Shown here one piece after another: positions 49,393 to 57,910 of a DNA stretch of 64,000 nt (its first letter is position 1; every line of letters begins with the position of its first letter). The stretch is taken from contig JADJYJ010000015.1 in assembly GCA_016719785.1 (NCBI GenBank), positions 1 through 64,000 on the forward strand. The letters run 5' to 3'. Under the pieces are notes generated by a model. That model did no database searches. It had not been told where the DNA came from and saw only the letters and a program-made list of their open reading frames with translations. The translations under genes were made by a program, and so were the position numbers. Origin of the DNA: Candidatus Amarolinea dominans. GTDB taxonomy: Bacteria > Chloroflexota > Anaerolineae > SSC4 > Amarolineaceae.

Positions 49393-50049
49393 ATGTCCAT
49401 TGGCATCGTTCCTTCGATCCTTTCCGCCGACTTCACTCGCCTGGGCGAGCAGGTGCGTGAAGCCGAGGCCGCGGGCTGTGCGCGCATCCAGGTGGATGTG
49501 ATGGACGGCCACTTCGTCCCCAACATCACGATGGGGCCGCTTGTCGTCGAAGCGGTGCGCCGTTCCTGCACCGTCCCCATCGAAGCCCATCTGATGATTG
49601 TCCAGCCGGAGCGCTACGTGGCCGATTTTGCGCAGGCCGGCGCGGATGTCATCATCGTGCATCTGGAAGCCGCGCCGCATCTGCACCGGCTCCTGCAGCA
49701 GATCAAAGGCCTGGGCAAACAGGCCGGCGTGGCGCTCAACCCCGCGACGCCCGCGCTCCTGCTCGATGGCGTGTGGGAACTGCTCGACCTGGTGCTGGTG
49801 ATGACCGTCAACCCCGGCTTCGGCGGGCAAGCCTTCATCCCCGCCACCCTGCCCAAGCTGGCCGGCCTGCGCCGCCTGATCACCGAGCGCGGTTTGGCCT
49901 GCGACCTCGAGGTGGACGGCGGCATCGGCCCGCAGACCATCGCCCTGGCCGCGCAGGCCGGCGCCAACCTGGCCGTGGCCGGCTCGGCCGTCTTCAATCA
50001 GACACGCGCCATCAGAGAAAACATAAAGCAATTGAAGGATCTGTCGTAA
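49393..50049 (+). CDS. rpe: Ribulose-phosphate 3-epimerase
   Basis: The enzyme interconverts ribulose 5-phosphate and xylulose 5-phosphate in the pentose phosphate or Calvin pathways. The 218-residue TIM barrel starts MSIGIVPSILSADFTRLGEQ. It has the metal-binding and catalytic motifs IQVDVMDGHFVPNITMGP, EAHLMIV, DVIIVHLEA, VMTVNPGFGGQAF and CDLEVDGGIGPQT, and ends NLAVAGSAVF. Length and motifs are complete. It follows fbaB at a distance of 318 bp containing a MITE-like repeat. Confidence 0.97.
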   Translation: MSIGIVPSILSADFTRLGEQVREAEAAGCARIQVDVMDGHFVPNITMGPLVVEAVRRSCTVPIEAHLMIVQPERYVADFAQAGADVIIVHLEAAPHLHRLLQQIKGLGKQAGVALNPATPALLLDGVWELLDLVLVMTVNPGFGGQAFIPATLPKLAGLRRLITERGLACDLEVDGGIGPQTIALAAQAGANLAVAGSAVFNQTRAIRENIKQLKDLS

Positions 50050-50161
50050 TTAGCCCTGATCGGAAGATGGTCATCTGGGATCCAGACACATGCGCCATCA
50101 ATGATGAACTGCGGATTGATGACTATCTGGTTGCACGTCCGCGTTCGAGCAACAGTCGCTC

Positions 50162-50212
50162 ATGACCAGCCACAAGACTAACCGTGTCAGAAACGCCCTG
50201 ATCAAAGAATGA
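50162..50212 (+). pseudogene. xisH remnant (first 16 codons)
   Basis: The short frame MTSHKTNRVRNALIKE stops at 50212, 12 bp before xisI. VRNALIK is the conserved start of XisH, which is normally about 138 residues and directly precedes xisI. Most of xisH has therefore been deleted. The ATG overlaps, as ATGA, the stop of an unassigned short frame (MVIWDPDTCAINDELRIDDY and onward) that begins near 50077. Confidence 0.55.
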
Positions 50213-50224
50213 AGGAATTGTCGC

Positions 50225-50560
50225 ATGGATAGACAAGCTGACTACCGGCGCATTATCAAGCAAGTGCTCTACGACCATGCGCAGATTGGATACAGCCATG
50301 GCGAAATTGAACGGCTAGCTATTTGCGATGCAGCAAACAACAGTTATCTTCTGCTGGCGATTGGTTGGGATGGTAATCGGCGAGTCCATTCCGTCGTATT
50401 TCATCTGCGTATCCGTGATGGGAAAATTTGGATCGAAGAAGATTGGACCGAGAACGGCGTTGCTGGCGAGTTAATGGAATTGGGCATTCCAAAAGATCAG
50501 ATCGTCCTCGGCTTTCACTCCCCCTTCAAGCGTCAGTACACCGAGTTTGCTGTCGCGTGA
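50225..50560 (+). CDS. xisI: XisI-family protein
   Basis: XisI proteins were named for control of fdxN-element excision in heterocystous cyanobacteria. Most homologues sit as xisH-xisI pairs scattered in cyanobacteria and Chloroflexota, with unknown real function. The 111-residue protein starts MDRQADYRRIIKQVLYDHAQ and has the family core YLLLAIGWDGNRRVH, VFHLRIRDGKIWIEEDWTE and LGIPKDQIVLGFHSP. GAAGGAATTGTCGC precedes the ATG. Its usual partner is reduced to a stub just upstream, so this is an orphan, possibly in decay. Confidence 0.9.
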   Translation: MDRQADYRRIIKQVLYDHAQIGYSHGEIERLAICDAANNSYLLLAIGWDGNRRVHSVVFHLRIRDGKIWIEEDWTENGVAGELMELGIPKDQIVLGFHSPFKRQYTEFAVA

Positions 50561-50676
50561 ACCGAGATTTCCTCCTGATTCTGGAGGACTTAGCTGCTGA
50601 CCTGTAAAAGTGAGATCAACGCGGTGCTCATTATCAAGAATGGTCTGATGATTACGAGAGAGGCGAAACGTTACTT

Positions 50677-51192
50677 ATGTCGAAATTTGCTATGACACAA
50701 CCGCCAGTCACCTATCAGGAAGTGGTGAATCTGCTCGCCACACTACCATTGGAACGTTTGAACAGCGTATACGATTTCGACCTGTTTTTGGAATATCAAC
50801 CACTCGTACCGATACCTGAGACCGACATCTTTGGCGCGACACACGCCGATATCCGTGCGGACGAAGAGCGATGGAATCAGCAGTTTGCCGATTCGCGCGA
50901 CAAATTGAGTGCGCTGGCTCACGAAGCCGCAGAGGAGTTTCGTCAAGGGCGCACAAAACCCATGCAGTTTGCGCCCGACGGGGTAACTGCTCACCCTGCA
51001 GGCCGATTTGGACAGGATGAACAGGATGCACAGGATTCTTGCTCTGTGATGTGCAAAACTATCGGCACGAGAGTGGAACTGCTCACCCTGCAAGTTGATT
51101 TGACCAGGATGAACAGGATTCTTGCTCTGTGGCGTGCAAAACTACCGCCACGAGAGTTCGAATATCCTGTCAATCCTGTGAATCCTGTCTGA
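50677..51192 (+). CDS. Antitoxin-like small protein with C-terminus replaced by a MITE
   Basis: The first about 100 residues (MSKFAMTQPPVTYQEVVNLL, LPLERLNSVYDFDLFL, then RADEERWNQQFADSRDKLSA, LAHEAAEEFRQGRTKPMQF) resemble short proteins found beside toxins in cyanobacteria and Chloroflexota. KLSALAHEAAEEFRQGRTKP is the typical ending. From 50983 onward the frame is made of the MITE-like repeat (GVTAHPAGRFGQDEQ and beyond), so the last about 70 residues are not native. The insertion probably also removed a downstream toxin gene. Function is inferred only. Confidence 0.55.
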   Translation: MSKFAMTQPPVTYQEVVNLLATLPLERLNSVYDFDLFLEYQPLVPIPETDIFGATHADIRADEERWNQQFADSRDKLSALAHEAAEEFRQGRTKPMQFAPDGVTAHPAGRFGQDEQDAQDSCSVMCKTIGTRVELLTLQVDLTRMNRILALWRAKLPPREFEYPVNPVNPV

Positions 51193-51216
51193 ATTCCAGG
51201 CAGACCCAGCAGTTAC
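50983..51216. mobile_element. MITE-like element, copy B
   Basis: The same ends as copy A (GTAACTGCT and AGCAGTTAC), but 234 bp long because the middle is partly duplicated: the GAACTGCTCACCCTGCA word and the GAACAGGAT...TTCTTGCTCTGTG stretch occur twice. The copy is inserted at the 3' end of the antitoxin-like gene. I could not find a flanking duplication, so it may be a composite of two insertions or a recombined copy. Confidence 0.75.
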
Positions 51217-51253
51217 GCATTGCCAGACGCCAATACGCAACGGAGGTAATACG

Positions 51254-54200
51254 ATGACTGCTGCAACTCGCCTCACGCCCCTCCTGTCCCTCGTGACCCT
51301 CGTCCTGCTGACCGCCGCGGCCGCGCCGGCCAGTCAGCCCGCCTCAGCGCAAGCAGCCCCACACACCATCATCACCACCGTCTTCCAGCAGGGCCTCGAC
51401 GGCTATACCGGCGTGCGCGACACCTGGGTCAGTTCGCTGGACTGGGACACGCCGCCGCAGCACACGGTCAACTACGGCCAAAACGATGGCTTGACCCTGT
51501 CACGTAACGATGGCGATAACCCGCTCCTGGCCTTCGATCTGACCAGCATCACGCCCAACAGCGCCATCCTGAGCGCCACGCTGGCCCTGGTCAACACCAC
51601 CCCGGCCGGCTGCAATGTGACCGCGCCGTGGGTGCGCCGCGCGGAGCTTTTCCAGGTTCTGCGCGCTTGGGACGAAGGCAACCAGGTGGAATCGCCCATC
51701 AATGCGGCTGGCAAACACGGCGCCACCGGCGACAACGCCTTCGACTATTTCCCCGGACAGGGCGCCGATGTGCCGTGGAACGCCCGCGGCATGGCGGCCG
51801 GCAGCGATTACCTGGCCGCGCCATCCGCCGCCGCAGACATCATCAACCAGGGTTGGTACACCTGGCCGGTCACCAGCCTGGTGCGCGCCTGGGTGCGCAA
51901 TGAACAGCCGAACCATGGCCTGGTGCTGCGCGATGCCAGCGGCTATCAGGATGGCAATTGCGACTGGCGTACCTTCGTCAGCAGCCAGGCCGCGGACGCC
52001 ACTCACCGCCCGATCCTGACCGTGACCTACAATCCCGACACGCCCTGGACTGTGGCCGGGCCGGACCAGGTCAACCTCAGTTGGAACGGCGGCGCCGTCA
52101 CCCTCGACGGCTCGGCCAGCCGTGACCGCCCCGGGGGCAACAACGCCACGCTGACTTTTCAATGGCGCGTGGCCCAGGCCGCGTATGGCTCGGCCTTGAA
52201 CGGCGCGCTGATCGGCACGGCCGCCATCCAGTCCTTTACGCCGGATGTCCCCGGCGAGTGGGACATTGAGCTGACCGTGACCAACGATGTGGGCGCCAGC
52301 GCCGCGGACACGGTTCATCTGCGCCTGCTGGCGATTCCGGCCGGGCATCCCCGCATCTACCTCGATCCGGCCAAACTGGCGATCCTGCAAGCACGCGCTG
52401 TGCCGTCCAACCCGCGCTGGACGCAACTGCAGGCGGAGGCCAATGACCCATCGGGCGAGATGCACGCGCACGCGTTGGTGGGGCTGCTGACCGACTCGGC
52501 CAGTCTCTGCAATCAGGCCATTGGTCAGGCGCAGGCGCTCATTGCCAGCCCGTCTACCTATTCCACCGAGGCCGGCGACGTGGCCCTGGTCTACGATTGG
52601 TGCTACGGACGCCTCAGCGCCAGTCAGCGCAGCGCGTTCATCGCCTATTTCAACGCCTGGGGCGACGCGCCGCACAGCAACGACTCGCCGGGCTGGGGCA
52701 ATTACTGGCCGCGCTTCGCCTATTCCTTTGCCCTGATGGGCCTGGCAACCTACGGCGATAACCCACGCGCCCAGGAATGGCTCGACGAGTTCCGCTACCA
52801 TCGTTACCGCGACAGCGATCTGCCCCTGCTCGACCGCATCGCGGAGGGCGGCGCCTGGCCGGAGGGCATGATCTACGACTGGATTGCCAACTGGCCGCGC
52901 GCCAAGGCTCTGGCGGCCTGGCGCAGCGTCAGCGGGGAAGATCTGTTCTTGAGCAGCGCCTGGTATCGAGAACGCCTGGGCTACCTGCTGCTGCACCGCT
53001 GGCCGGGCCTGGCCGATCAATGGGGGCAATACTACCACCCCTATCTCTCCACCGGAGACACGGAGCGCAACCGCGGCAGCATTGCCAATTACGAGCGCAT
53101 CATGAGCCTGATCCTGATCGAACGCTTTCCGCAGGATGCCCTGGCGCAGCAGTTACAGGCCTATGTGAGCGCGGCGCCCACGGACAACTCACAGAGCTTT
53201 CTCTACCATGAGGAATTCTTGTGGTACAACCCAGGGCAGGCGGCGACGACCCCGACACCGCTGACTCACCTGGCGCCCGGCACAGGCACGATCTTCATGC
53301 GCAGCGGCTGGCCGGATGGCGCGGCCGATACCAACACCGCCGCCACCTACCTGACATTTCAGATCGGCGATCATTTTACCTACCATCAGCACTATGATCA
53401 AAACAGCTTCACCCTCTTCAAGCGCAGCGACCTGGCGGTTGACAGCGGCGTCTACAGCGGCGATGGCCTGAGCAACCACGACATCAACTACTACGTGCGC
53501 ACGGTGGCGCATAACACTCTCGTGGTTTACAACCCCACGGAAGATTTTTCGTCGGCGCGGCCCGATGCCACGTCCAACGATGGCGGTCAACGCACCATGT
53601 CGCCGGCCAGCCGTTCGCCAACCGACATCACCTATTTCGATCAACATGCGGTGCATTACGACACCGGCGATCTCGTGCGCTTCAGCGCGGCGCCGGCTTT
53701 CACCTATGCCCTGGGCGATGCCACCAAAGCGTATAACAACCCGACCTACAACCAGACGATGGACGCCGGCCTGAGCGGCAACGTGGCGAAAGTCAGCCGC
53801 TTCCAGCGCGAACTGGCCTATCTGCGGCCGCTGGCCACGGCCGGGCCAACGGCCAACGATTACGTGGTCATCCTGGATCGCGTGGGTGTGACGCAGGCAG
53901 CCTTCAGCGGCGCCAGGACGCAGTTGCTCTTCCACACTCTGGGCAATCCAACCGTCAACGGCAGCGCGGCCACGATTTCGCCCGGCGAGACGCTCTACAG
54001 CGGCGCAGACCTGGCGACCGCGGTCAACGGCGACGGCAAGCTGTTCATGAAGTTCCTGCTGCCACCGGCGCGCAATGTGCGCAAGATCGGCGACCGTGAC
54101 GTCAAGGCGTTTTGGGTCAACGATGCCAACTACGACTGGCACTGGGACAGCAGCGAGCCGCAGCCGCGCCCCATTAATGACTTCGAGGATGTGCCCTACG

Positions 54201-54784
54201 GCGAGTGGCGGCTGGCCCTGGAACCGGCCGACAGTGCGCTGAATCACGTTTTCCTGACGGTGCTGCATCCGGCGGCCGCGGCCACCGCGGTCATGCCGAC
54301 CACCAGCCTGGTCAGCGGCAGTGGCTTGAGCGGCGCGCATGTGGCCGACGCCGCGCTGAACCGGCTGCTGCTCTTCTCGTCTGCCAACGATGGCGCACCG
54401 CCGGCCGGCCCATTGGCGTACAGCTTCACGCCGACCGCGCGCACCCTGAACGTGTTGGTGGATCTGACGCCGGGCGCGGCCTTCAACCTGGGGACAACCT
54501 TCGCTGCCGGTGTGGTGACGGTGCAGCTCACACCAGCGGTCAACGGCGCGTACCGGGCCGATGACCAGGGCGTGCTCCAGTTCACCATCAACGCCAACGG
54601 CGCGGTGTGTCAACTGACGGGCGATTTCGATGGAGACGGTCAGGTCACGATCTACGATGTGCAGTGGGCGGGTCAGGCCTGGGGCCAGCCGGCCACGCCG
54701 CGCTACGATCTGAATCAGGATGGAGAGCAGGATGTGGTGGATGTGATGCTGGCGGCCGCTTACTGGGGCGACAACTGCTCCTGA
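51254..54784 (+). CDS. Secreted heparinase II/III-like polysaccharide lyase with DNRLRE, PKD and dockerin-like modules
   Basis: The 1176-residue protein has a signal peptide (TPLLSLVTLVLLTAAAAPAS). Residues about 40-255 form a DNRLRE/CBM96-like beta domain (LAFDLTSITPNSAILSATLA, WYTWPVTSLVRAWV, GLVLRDAS). About 260-360 is a PKD-like domain (AGPDQVNLSWNGGAVTLDGS). The heparinase II/III-like catalytic region starts HPRIYLDPAKLAILQARA and includes FQIGDHFTYHQHYDQNSFTL and DINYYVRTVAHNTLVVYNP, where His and Tyr could be catalytic. The C-terminus has two dockerin-type calcium loops (DFDGDGQVTIYDV and DLNQDGEQDVVDV), as in cellulosome-like attachment. It probably degrades an acidic polysaccharide outside the cell. 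It is a single-gene unit. Confidence 0.88.
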   Translation: MTAATRLTPLLSLVTLVLLTAAAAPASQPASAQAAPHTIITTVFQQGLDGYTGVRDTWVSSLDWDTPPQHTVNYGQNDGLTLSRNDGDNPLLAFDLTSITPNSAILSATLALVNTTPAGCNVTAPWVRRAELFQVLRAWDEGNQVESPINAAGKHGATGDNAFDYFPGQGADVPWNARGMAAGSDYLAAPSAAADIINQGWYTWPVTSLVRAWVRNEQPNHGLVLRDASGYQDGNCDWRTFVSSQAADATHRPILTVTYNPDTPWTVAGPDQVNLSWNGGAVTLDGSASRDRPGGNNATLTFQWRVAQAAYGSALNGALIGTAAIQSFTPDVPGEWDIELTVTNDVGASAADTVHLRLLAIPAGHPRIYLDPAKLAILQARAVPSNPRWTQLQAEANDPSGEMHAHALVGLLTDSASLCNQAIGQAQALIASPSTYSTEAGDVALVYDWCYGRLSASQRSAFIAYFNAWGDAPHSNDSPGWGNYWPRFAYSFALMGLATYGDNPRAQEWLDEFRYHRYRDSDLPLLDRIAEGGAWPEGMIYDWIANWPRAKALAAWRSVSGEDLFLSSAWYRERLGYLLLHRWPGLADQWGQYYHPYLSTGDTERNRGSIANYERIMSLILIERFPQDALAQQLQAYVSAAPTDNSQSFLYHEEFLWYNPGQAATTPTPLTHLAPGTGTIFMRSGWPDGAADTNTAATYLTFQIGDHFTYHQHYDQNSFTLFKRSDLAVDSGVYSGDGLSNHDINYYVRTVAHNTLVVYNPTEDFSSARPDATSNDGGQRTMSPASRSPTDITYFDQHAVHYDTGDLVRFSAAPAFTYALGDATKAYNNPTYNQTMDAGLSGNVAKVSRFQRELAYLRPLATAGPTANDYVVILDRVGVTQAAFSGARTQLLFHTLGNPTVNGSAATISPGETLYSGADLATAVNGDGKLFMKFLLPPARNVRKIGDRDVKAFWVNDANYDWHWDSSEPQPRPINDFEDVPYGEWRLALEPADSALNHVFLTVLHPAAAATAVMPTTSLVSGSGLSGAHVADAALNRLLLFSSANDGAPPAGPLAYSFTPTARTLNVLVDLTPGAAFNLGTTFAAGVVTVQLTPAVNGAYRADDQGVLQFTINANGAVCQLTGDFDGDGQVTIYDVQWAGQAWGQPATPRYDLNQDGEQDVVDVMLAAAYWGDNCS

Positions 54785-54844
54785 CGCCGTCGTAACTGCC
54801 CAGGCAGCCGGGACCAGCGGCAGCCGCTGCGACGACGCCCCGCT

Positions 54845-55288
54845 TCAGACCCCGGGCAAGAGGCGTAATACGTTGTCCGGGTACAGCGTGGCGCGACCGG
54901 AAACGAATTCGTCCCAGGGGCGCCAGAGGGCTGTGTAGTTCGTCAGATTCTCCTCCGTCACCTCGAACGCGTCTCCACGCGCCCGCAGGGCGGCAATCTG
55001 CTCGATCTCCACCGTGTAGATTTGGCACAGCTCATGGCCTGGGCGCCCCTGGTGTGTGAAGATGTTCTCCACCGTGCCCAGGTAGCGCGCCTGCGTTACC
55101 GTCACCCCAAGTTCCTCGGCCAGCTCACGGCACAAGGCTGTCTCGCTCGGCTCGCCGAACTCAATGCCGCCGCCAATCAAGCGGCAGCAAAGCCCGGCAT
55201 CTGCCGGCATATCCGGCACTTGCATGACCAACACCTCGTCGTGAAGGCGAATATACGCCAGCGCCAGGGCGCGAATCCGGCCGATCAT
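54845..55288 (-). CDS. Nudix hydrolase
   Basis: The 147-residue Nudix-fold pyrophosphohydrolase has the Nudix box GGGIEFGEPSETALCRELAE followed by ELGVTV. The conserved Glu residues RELAEEL bind magnesium. The start is MIGRIRALALAYIRLHDEVL, and SWRPWDEF-like sequence (LWRPWDEFVSG) near the end. The substrate (nucleotide, sugar nucleotide or other X-linked diphosphate) cannot be read from sequence. It converges with the secreted lyase gene. Confidence 0.92.
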   Translation of the reverse strand: MIGRIRALALAYIRLHDEVLVMQVPDMPADAGLCCRLIGGGIEFGEPSETALCRELAEELGVTVTQARYLGTVENIFTHQGRPGHELCQIYTVEIEQIAALRARGDAFEVTEENLTNYTALWRPWDEFVSGRATLYPDNVLRLLPGV

Positions 55289-55464
55289 AGGTTTCTTCCT
55301 CGCTGAGCGGGTTTCGACCAGGGCCGCAACTGCTCAGGCGCCTGGCGCCTATAGCCGCCGAATGAATTCGGGCCGCAAGGGCGTTCAGCCGCCAGGTCGG
55401 CCTGCGCCGACCGGCAGCGCGTCCACGCAGGCCGACACCCGGCCGCCAGGCCCATCAGGCGCGA

Positions 55465-55510
55465 TTTCATTCGTTGTTTCATTCGCTGTTTCATTCGCTG
55501 TTTCATTCGC
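55465..55510. repeat. 12-bp tandem repeat at the permease stop codon
   Basis: TTTCATTCG(C/T)TG occurs four times in a row (55465, 55477, 55489 and, in part, 55501). The last unit includes the stop of the ABC permease gene. A change in unit number would not alter the protein, because the stop lies in the first unit read on the minus strand. Confidence 0.85.
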
Positions 55511-56216
55511 TCCACACCAGGTCCTTGCGCGCGAAGAGCCAATCCGCGACGATGAAGCAGAGGAAAGCGTAGCCCAGCACTAAAAGAGCGCCTTGCAGCA
55601 GGTTGGCGCTGCTGAACGGCGTCAGGGTGATCGAGAACGGGTCGAGGATGCGCCGCCAGACCGCAAGTAGAAAATTCTGCCCGGCCTGCGTCAGCTCGAA
55701 CTGATAGTCATAGACCGCGGCCAACGCGGCAATGAGCGCGTAGACCATGATGTGCGAGCTGCCGCGGCTGGTCAGGTTGGTCAGCAGCAGCCCGAAGAAG
55801 CCGGCGCAGAGGAAAAGACAGGGCCAGATCAAGGCCAGCAGCACCCACTCGCGGCCCATCAGCGGCGTGGTGAACTTGTCCTGCCAGAGGGCCATGCCCG
55901 TAACCAGGGTGGTGAGGACAAGGGTCAGCGCCAGGGCCGTCAGCACCACGGCCAGCAGCATTTCAGCGCGCGCGCGCAGGCGGGCAATGAACGGATAGGA
56001 CGCCGCCCGGTTGCAGCGGCCAGCCAGCAGCAGCACCGTCACGATCGTGATGACGATCATGGCGACCGGCGTCACCGCGGCAAAATAGGCGGGCGTCGCG
56101 CCATACTGAAAGGCAAGCCCGTAAAAGGTGAGCGCCAGAGTTAGGGGGACGAAGCTCTGCCAGGAGCGGAAAAAGTCTTTGGCGATGAACCAGGCCAGGG
56201 TGAAGATGCGTCTCAC
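55503..56216 (-). CDS. ABC transporter permease
   Basis: The 237-residue protein starts at a GTG (56216, MRRIFTLAWFIAKDFF) that overlaps the ATPase stop as GTGA. It has about six hydrophobic segments, including VTPVAMIVITIVTVLLLAG and LALIWPCLFLCAGFFGLLL. It resembles ABC-2-type export permeases of the short kind paired with CcmA/NatA-like ATPases. The substrate is unknown. The ATPase, permease and upstream TSUP gene are all overlap-coupled, so they are translated as one operon. Confidence 0.8.
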   Translation of the reverse strand: MRRIFTLAWFIAKDFFRSWQSFVPLTLALTFYGLAFQYGATPAYFAAVTPVAMIVITIVTVLLLAGRCNRAASYPFIARLRARAEMLLAVVLTALALTLVLTTLVTGMALWQDKFTTPLMGREWVLLALIWPCLFLCAGFFGLLLTNLTSRGSSHIMVYALIAALAAVYDYQFELTQAGQNFLLAVWRRILDPFSITLTPFSSANLLQGALLVLGYAFLCFIVADWLFARKDLVWSE

Positions 56217-57103
56217 GAACGGATCGCCTCCAGATAGATTTCTTCCAGGTTGGCCTGCTGCTGCACCAACCCCTGCACATCCAGACCGGCGTCGAGGAGC
56301 TGGCGCAAGATAGCGGCTTTCTGCTCGATGGCTGCGCCCACCAGGGTGATGCGGTTGTCTTCTACGGCAATGCCGGGCGCCAGGTCGCGCAGGCCAACCG
56401 CAAGCTCCGGTGTCAGCGTATCCACCTTGATCTGCACGTGCGGCTCGGCCAGCAGCACGCTGTTGAGGGTGCCGATGCGCGTCACGCGGCCGGCGCTGAG
56501 GATGGCGACGTGACTGCAAATCTGCGTCACTTCATTCAACTGGTGCGTGCTGAGCACCACGGTGCGGCCGGCCTGCTGCAACGCCAGGATCAGGTTGCGC
56601 ATCTGTATCTGGCCGGTCGGATCCAGCCCGGCCGCCGGCTCGTCGAGCAGGAGCAAGGCGGGATCGCCGATGAGCGCCTGCGCGACCGCCAGGCGTTGAC
56701 GCATCCCTTTGGAACAGGTGCGGATACGCCGGCCAGCCATGTCGCTGAGGCCCACGGTATGCAAGGCGCCGGCCACCGTGTCCTTCTGCCGGCGACCGTG
56801 TATCCCGGCCAGGCTGGCGGCGGTGCGCAGATAGTCATCCACGCGGGCCGTTTCTGGAAAAGCAGGACGCTCTGGCAGGTAGCCGATGTGCTGGGGCGGC
56901 GCCTGGCACTGAATCTTCCCGCTGTTGGCCGTTACGAAACCCATGACCAACTTGAGCAGGGTGGACTTGCCCGCGCCGTTGGGGCCGAGCAGCCCAAACA
57001 CGGCGCCGGTTGGCACCTCCAGGCTGACGCCACGCAGGGCCGGCGTATTGTTATACGATTTGATCAGATTATTGACAAGCAGCAAGAGAACTCCTCCATT
57101 CAC
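56213..57103 (-). CDS. ABC transporter ATP-binding protein
   Basis: The 296-residue ATPase of an export system has Walker A GLLGPNGAGKSTLL, the Q-loop region HIGYLPERPAFPETARVDDY, the signature CSKGMRQRLAVAQAL (a variant of LSGGQ, with KGM as in NatA-type exporters), Walker B ALLLLDEPAAGLDP and the switch His in VVLSTHQLNEV. After residue 210 is a roughly 85-residue C-terminal domain usual for this type. The start is a GTG at 57103 overlapping the TSUP stop as GTGA. Confidence 0.93.
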   Translation of the reverse strand: MNGGVLLLLVNNLIKSYNNTPALRGVSLEVPTGAVFGLLGPNGAGKSTLLKLVMGFVTANSGKIQCQAPPQHIGYLPERPAFPETARVDDYLRTAASLAGIHGRRQKDTVAGALHTVGLSDMAGRRIRTCSKGMRQRLAVAQALIGDPALLLLDEPAAGLDPTGQIQMRNLILALQQAGRTVVLSTHQLNEVTQICSHVAILSAGRVTRIGTLNSVLLAEPHVQIKVDTLTPELAVGLRDLAPGIAVEDNRITLVGAAIEQKAAILRQLLDAGLDVQGLVQQQANLEEIYLEAIRS

Positions 57104-57867
57104 ACCACCAGGTAATACAGCCCCACGCTGAGGCCGATTGTCACTACCAGCCGGCGCAGGAGAGCCGGCGCGATCTGTCCAGCCACGCGGCCGCCGATGA
57201 CCCCGCCGGCGATGGCGCCGGCGGCCATGACCAGCGCAACCGGCCAGACTACGCGGCCGGAGAAGACGAAAAAGAGGGCCGCGGCCACATTGACGGCAAA
57301 GGCAATGGCCTGCTTGAGCGCGTTGAGCCGCGTCAGATCATCGTCCAGGGTGACGCCCAGCACGGCCAGGATGATCACGCTCAGCCCGGCGCCGAAATAG
57401 CCGCCATAGATGGCCGCGGTGAAGATCGGCGCGGCCACCCAGGCGGGATGGCGCGGCGCCGCGGCATCTCGCCGGCGGCCTGCCACCCAGGCGCGCACAC
57501 GGGGTTGCGCGGCCAGCAGCCCCGAAGCCAGCAGGATCAGATAGGGCGCCAGGTTGCGAAAGAGCCGTTCGCTGGTCCACAGCAGCAGGAGGCCGCCGAG
57601 CAGCCCGCCCAGCGCGCCAACCGGCACGAGCAGCCAGACGCGCCGCGCTTGCCCGGCCAGATCACGCGCCTGCGCCAGCGTTGCGCCCAGATAGCCGGGC
57701 GTCAGGGCCACGGTGTTGGTGACATTGGCCGTTACGGCCGGCAGGCCGAGCGCGGTCAATGTGGGGAACGAAATCAGCGTCCCCCCGCCGGCAATGGCAT
57801 TGACCGCGCCGGCCCCGGCCGCGGCCAGGAACAGGATGATCCAATGGCTCAGGCTGAAAGCATCCAT
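57100..57867 (-). CDS. TSUP-family (TauE/SafE) membrane transporter
   Basis: The 255-residue membrane protein has about eight segments from MDAFSLSHWIILFLAAAGAG. Family marks are the two related halves NAIAGGGTLISFPTLTALGL and AAIYGGYFGAGLSVIILAVL, and the helix-break pair NVTNTVAL and LNALKQAI. TSUP proteins move small sulfur- or carbon-containing anions; the substrate here is unknown. An upstream start at 57954 is possible but adds a basic, non-family 29 residues. It is coupled to the ABC genes downstream. Confidence 0.9.
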   Translation of the reverse strand: MDAFSLSHWIILFLAAAGAGAVNAIAGGGTLISFPTLTALGLPAVTANVTNTVALTPGYLGATLAQARDLAGQARRVWLLVPVGALGGLLGGLLLLWTSERLFRNLAPYLILLASGLLAAQPRVRAWVAGRRRDAAAPRHPAWVAAPIFTAAIYGGYFGAGLSVIILAVLGVTLDDDLTRLNALKQAIAFAVNVAAALFFVFSGRVVWPVALVMAAGAIAGGVIGGRVAGQIAPALLRRLVVTIGLSVGLYYLVV

Positions 57868-57910
57868 GCGGGCTGCCCGTTTCCTTTGCTGCGCAGATCG
57901 CGGCCAGGCA

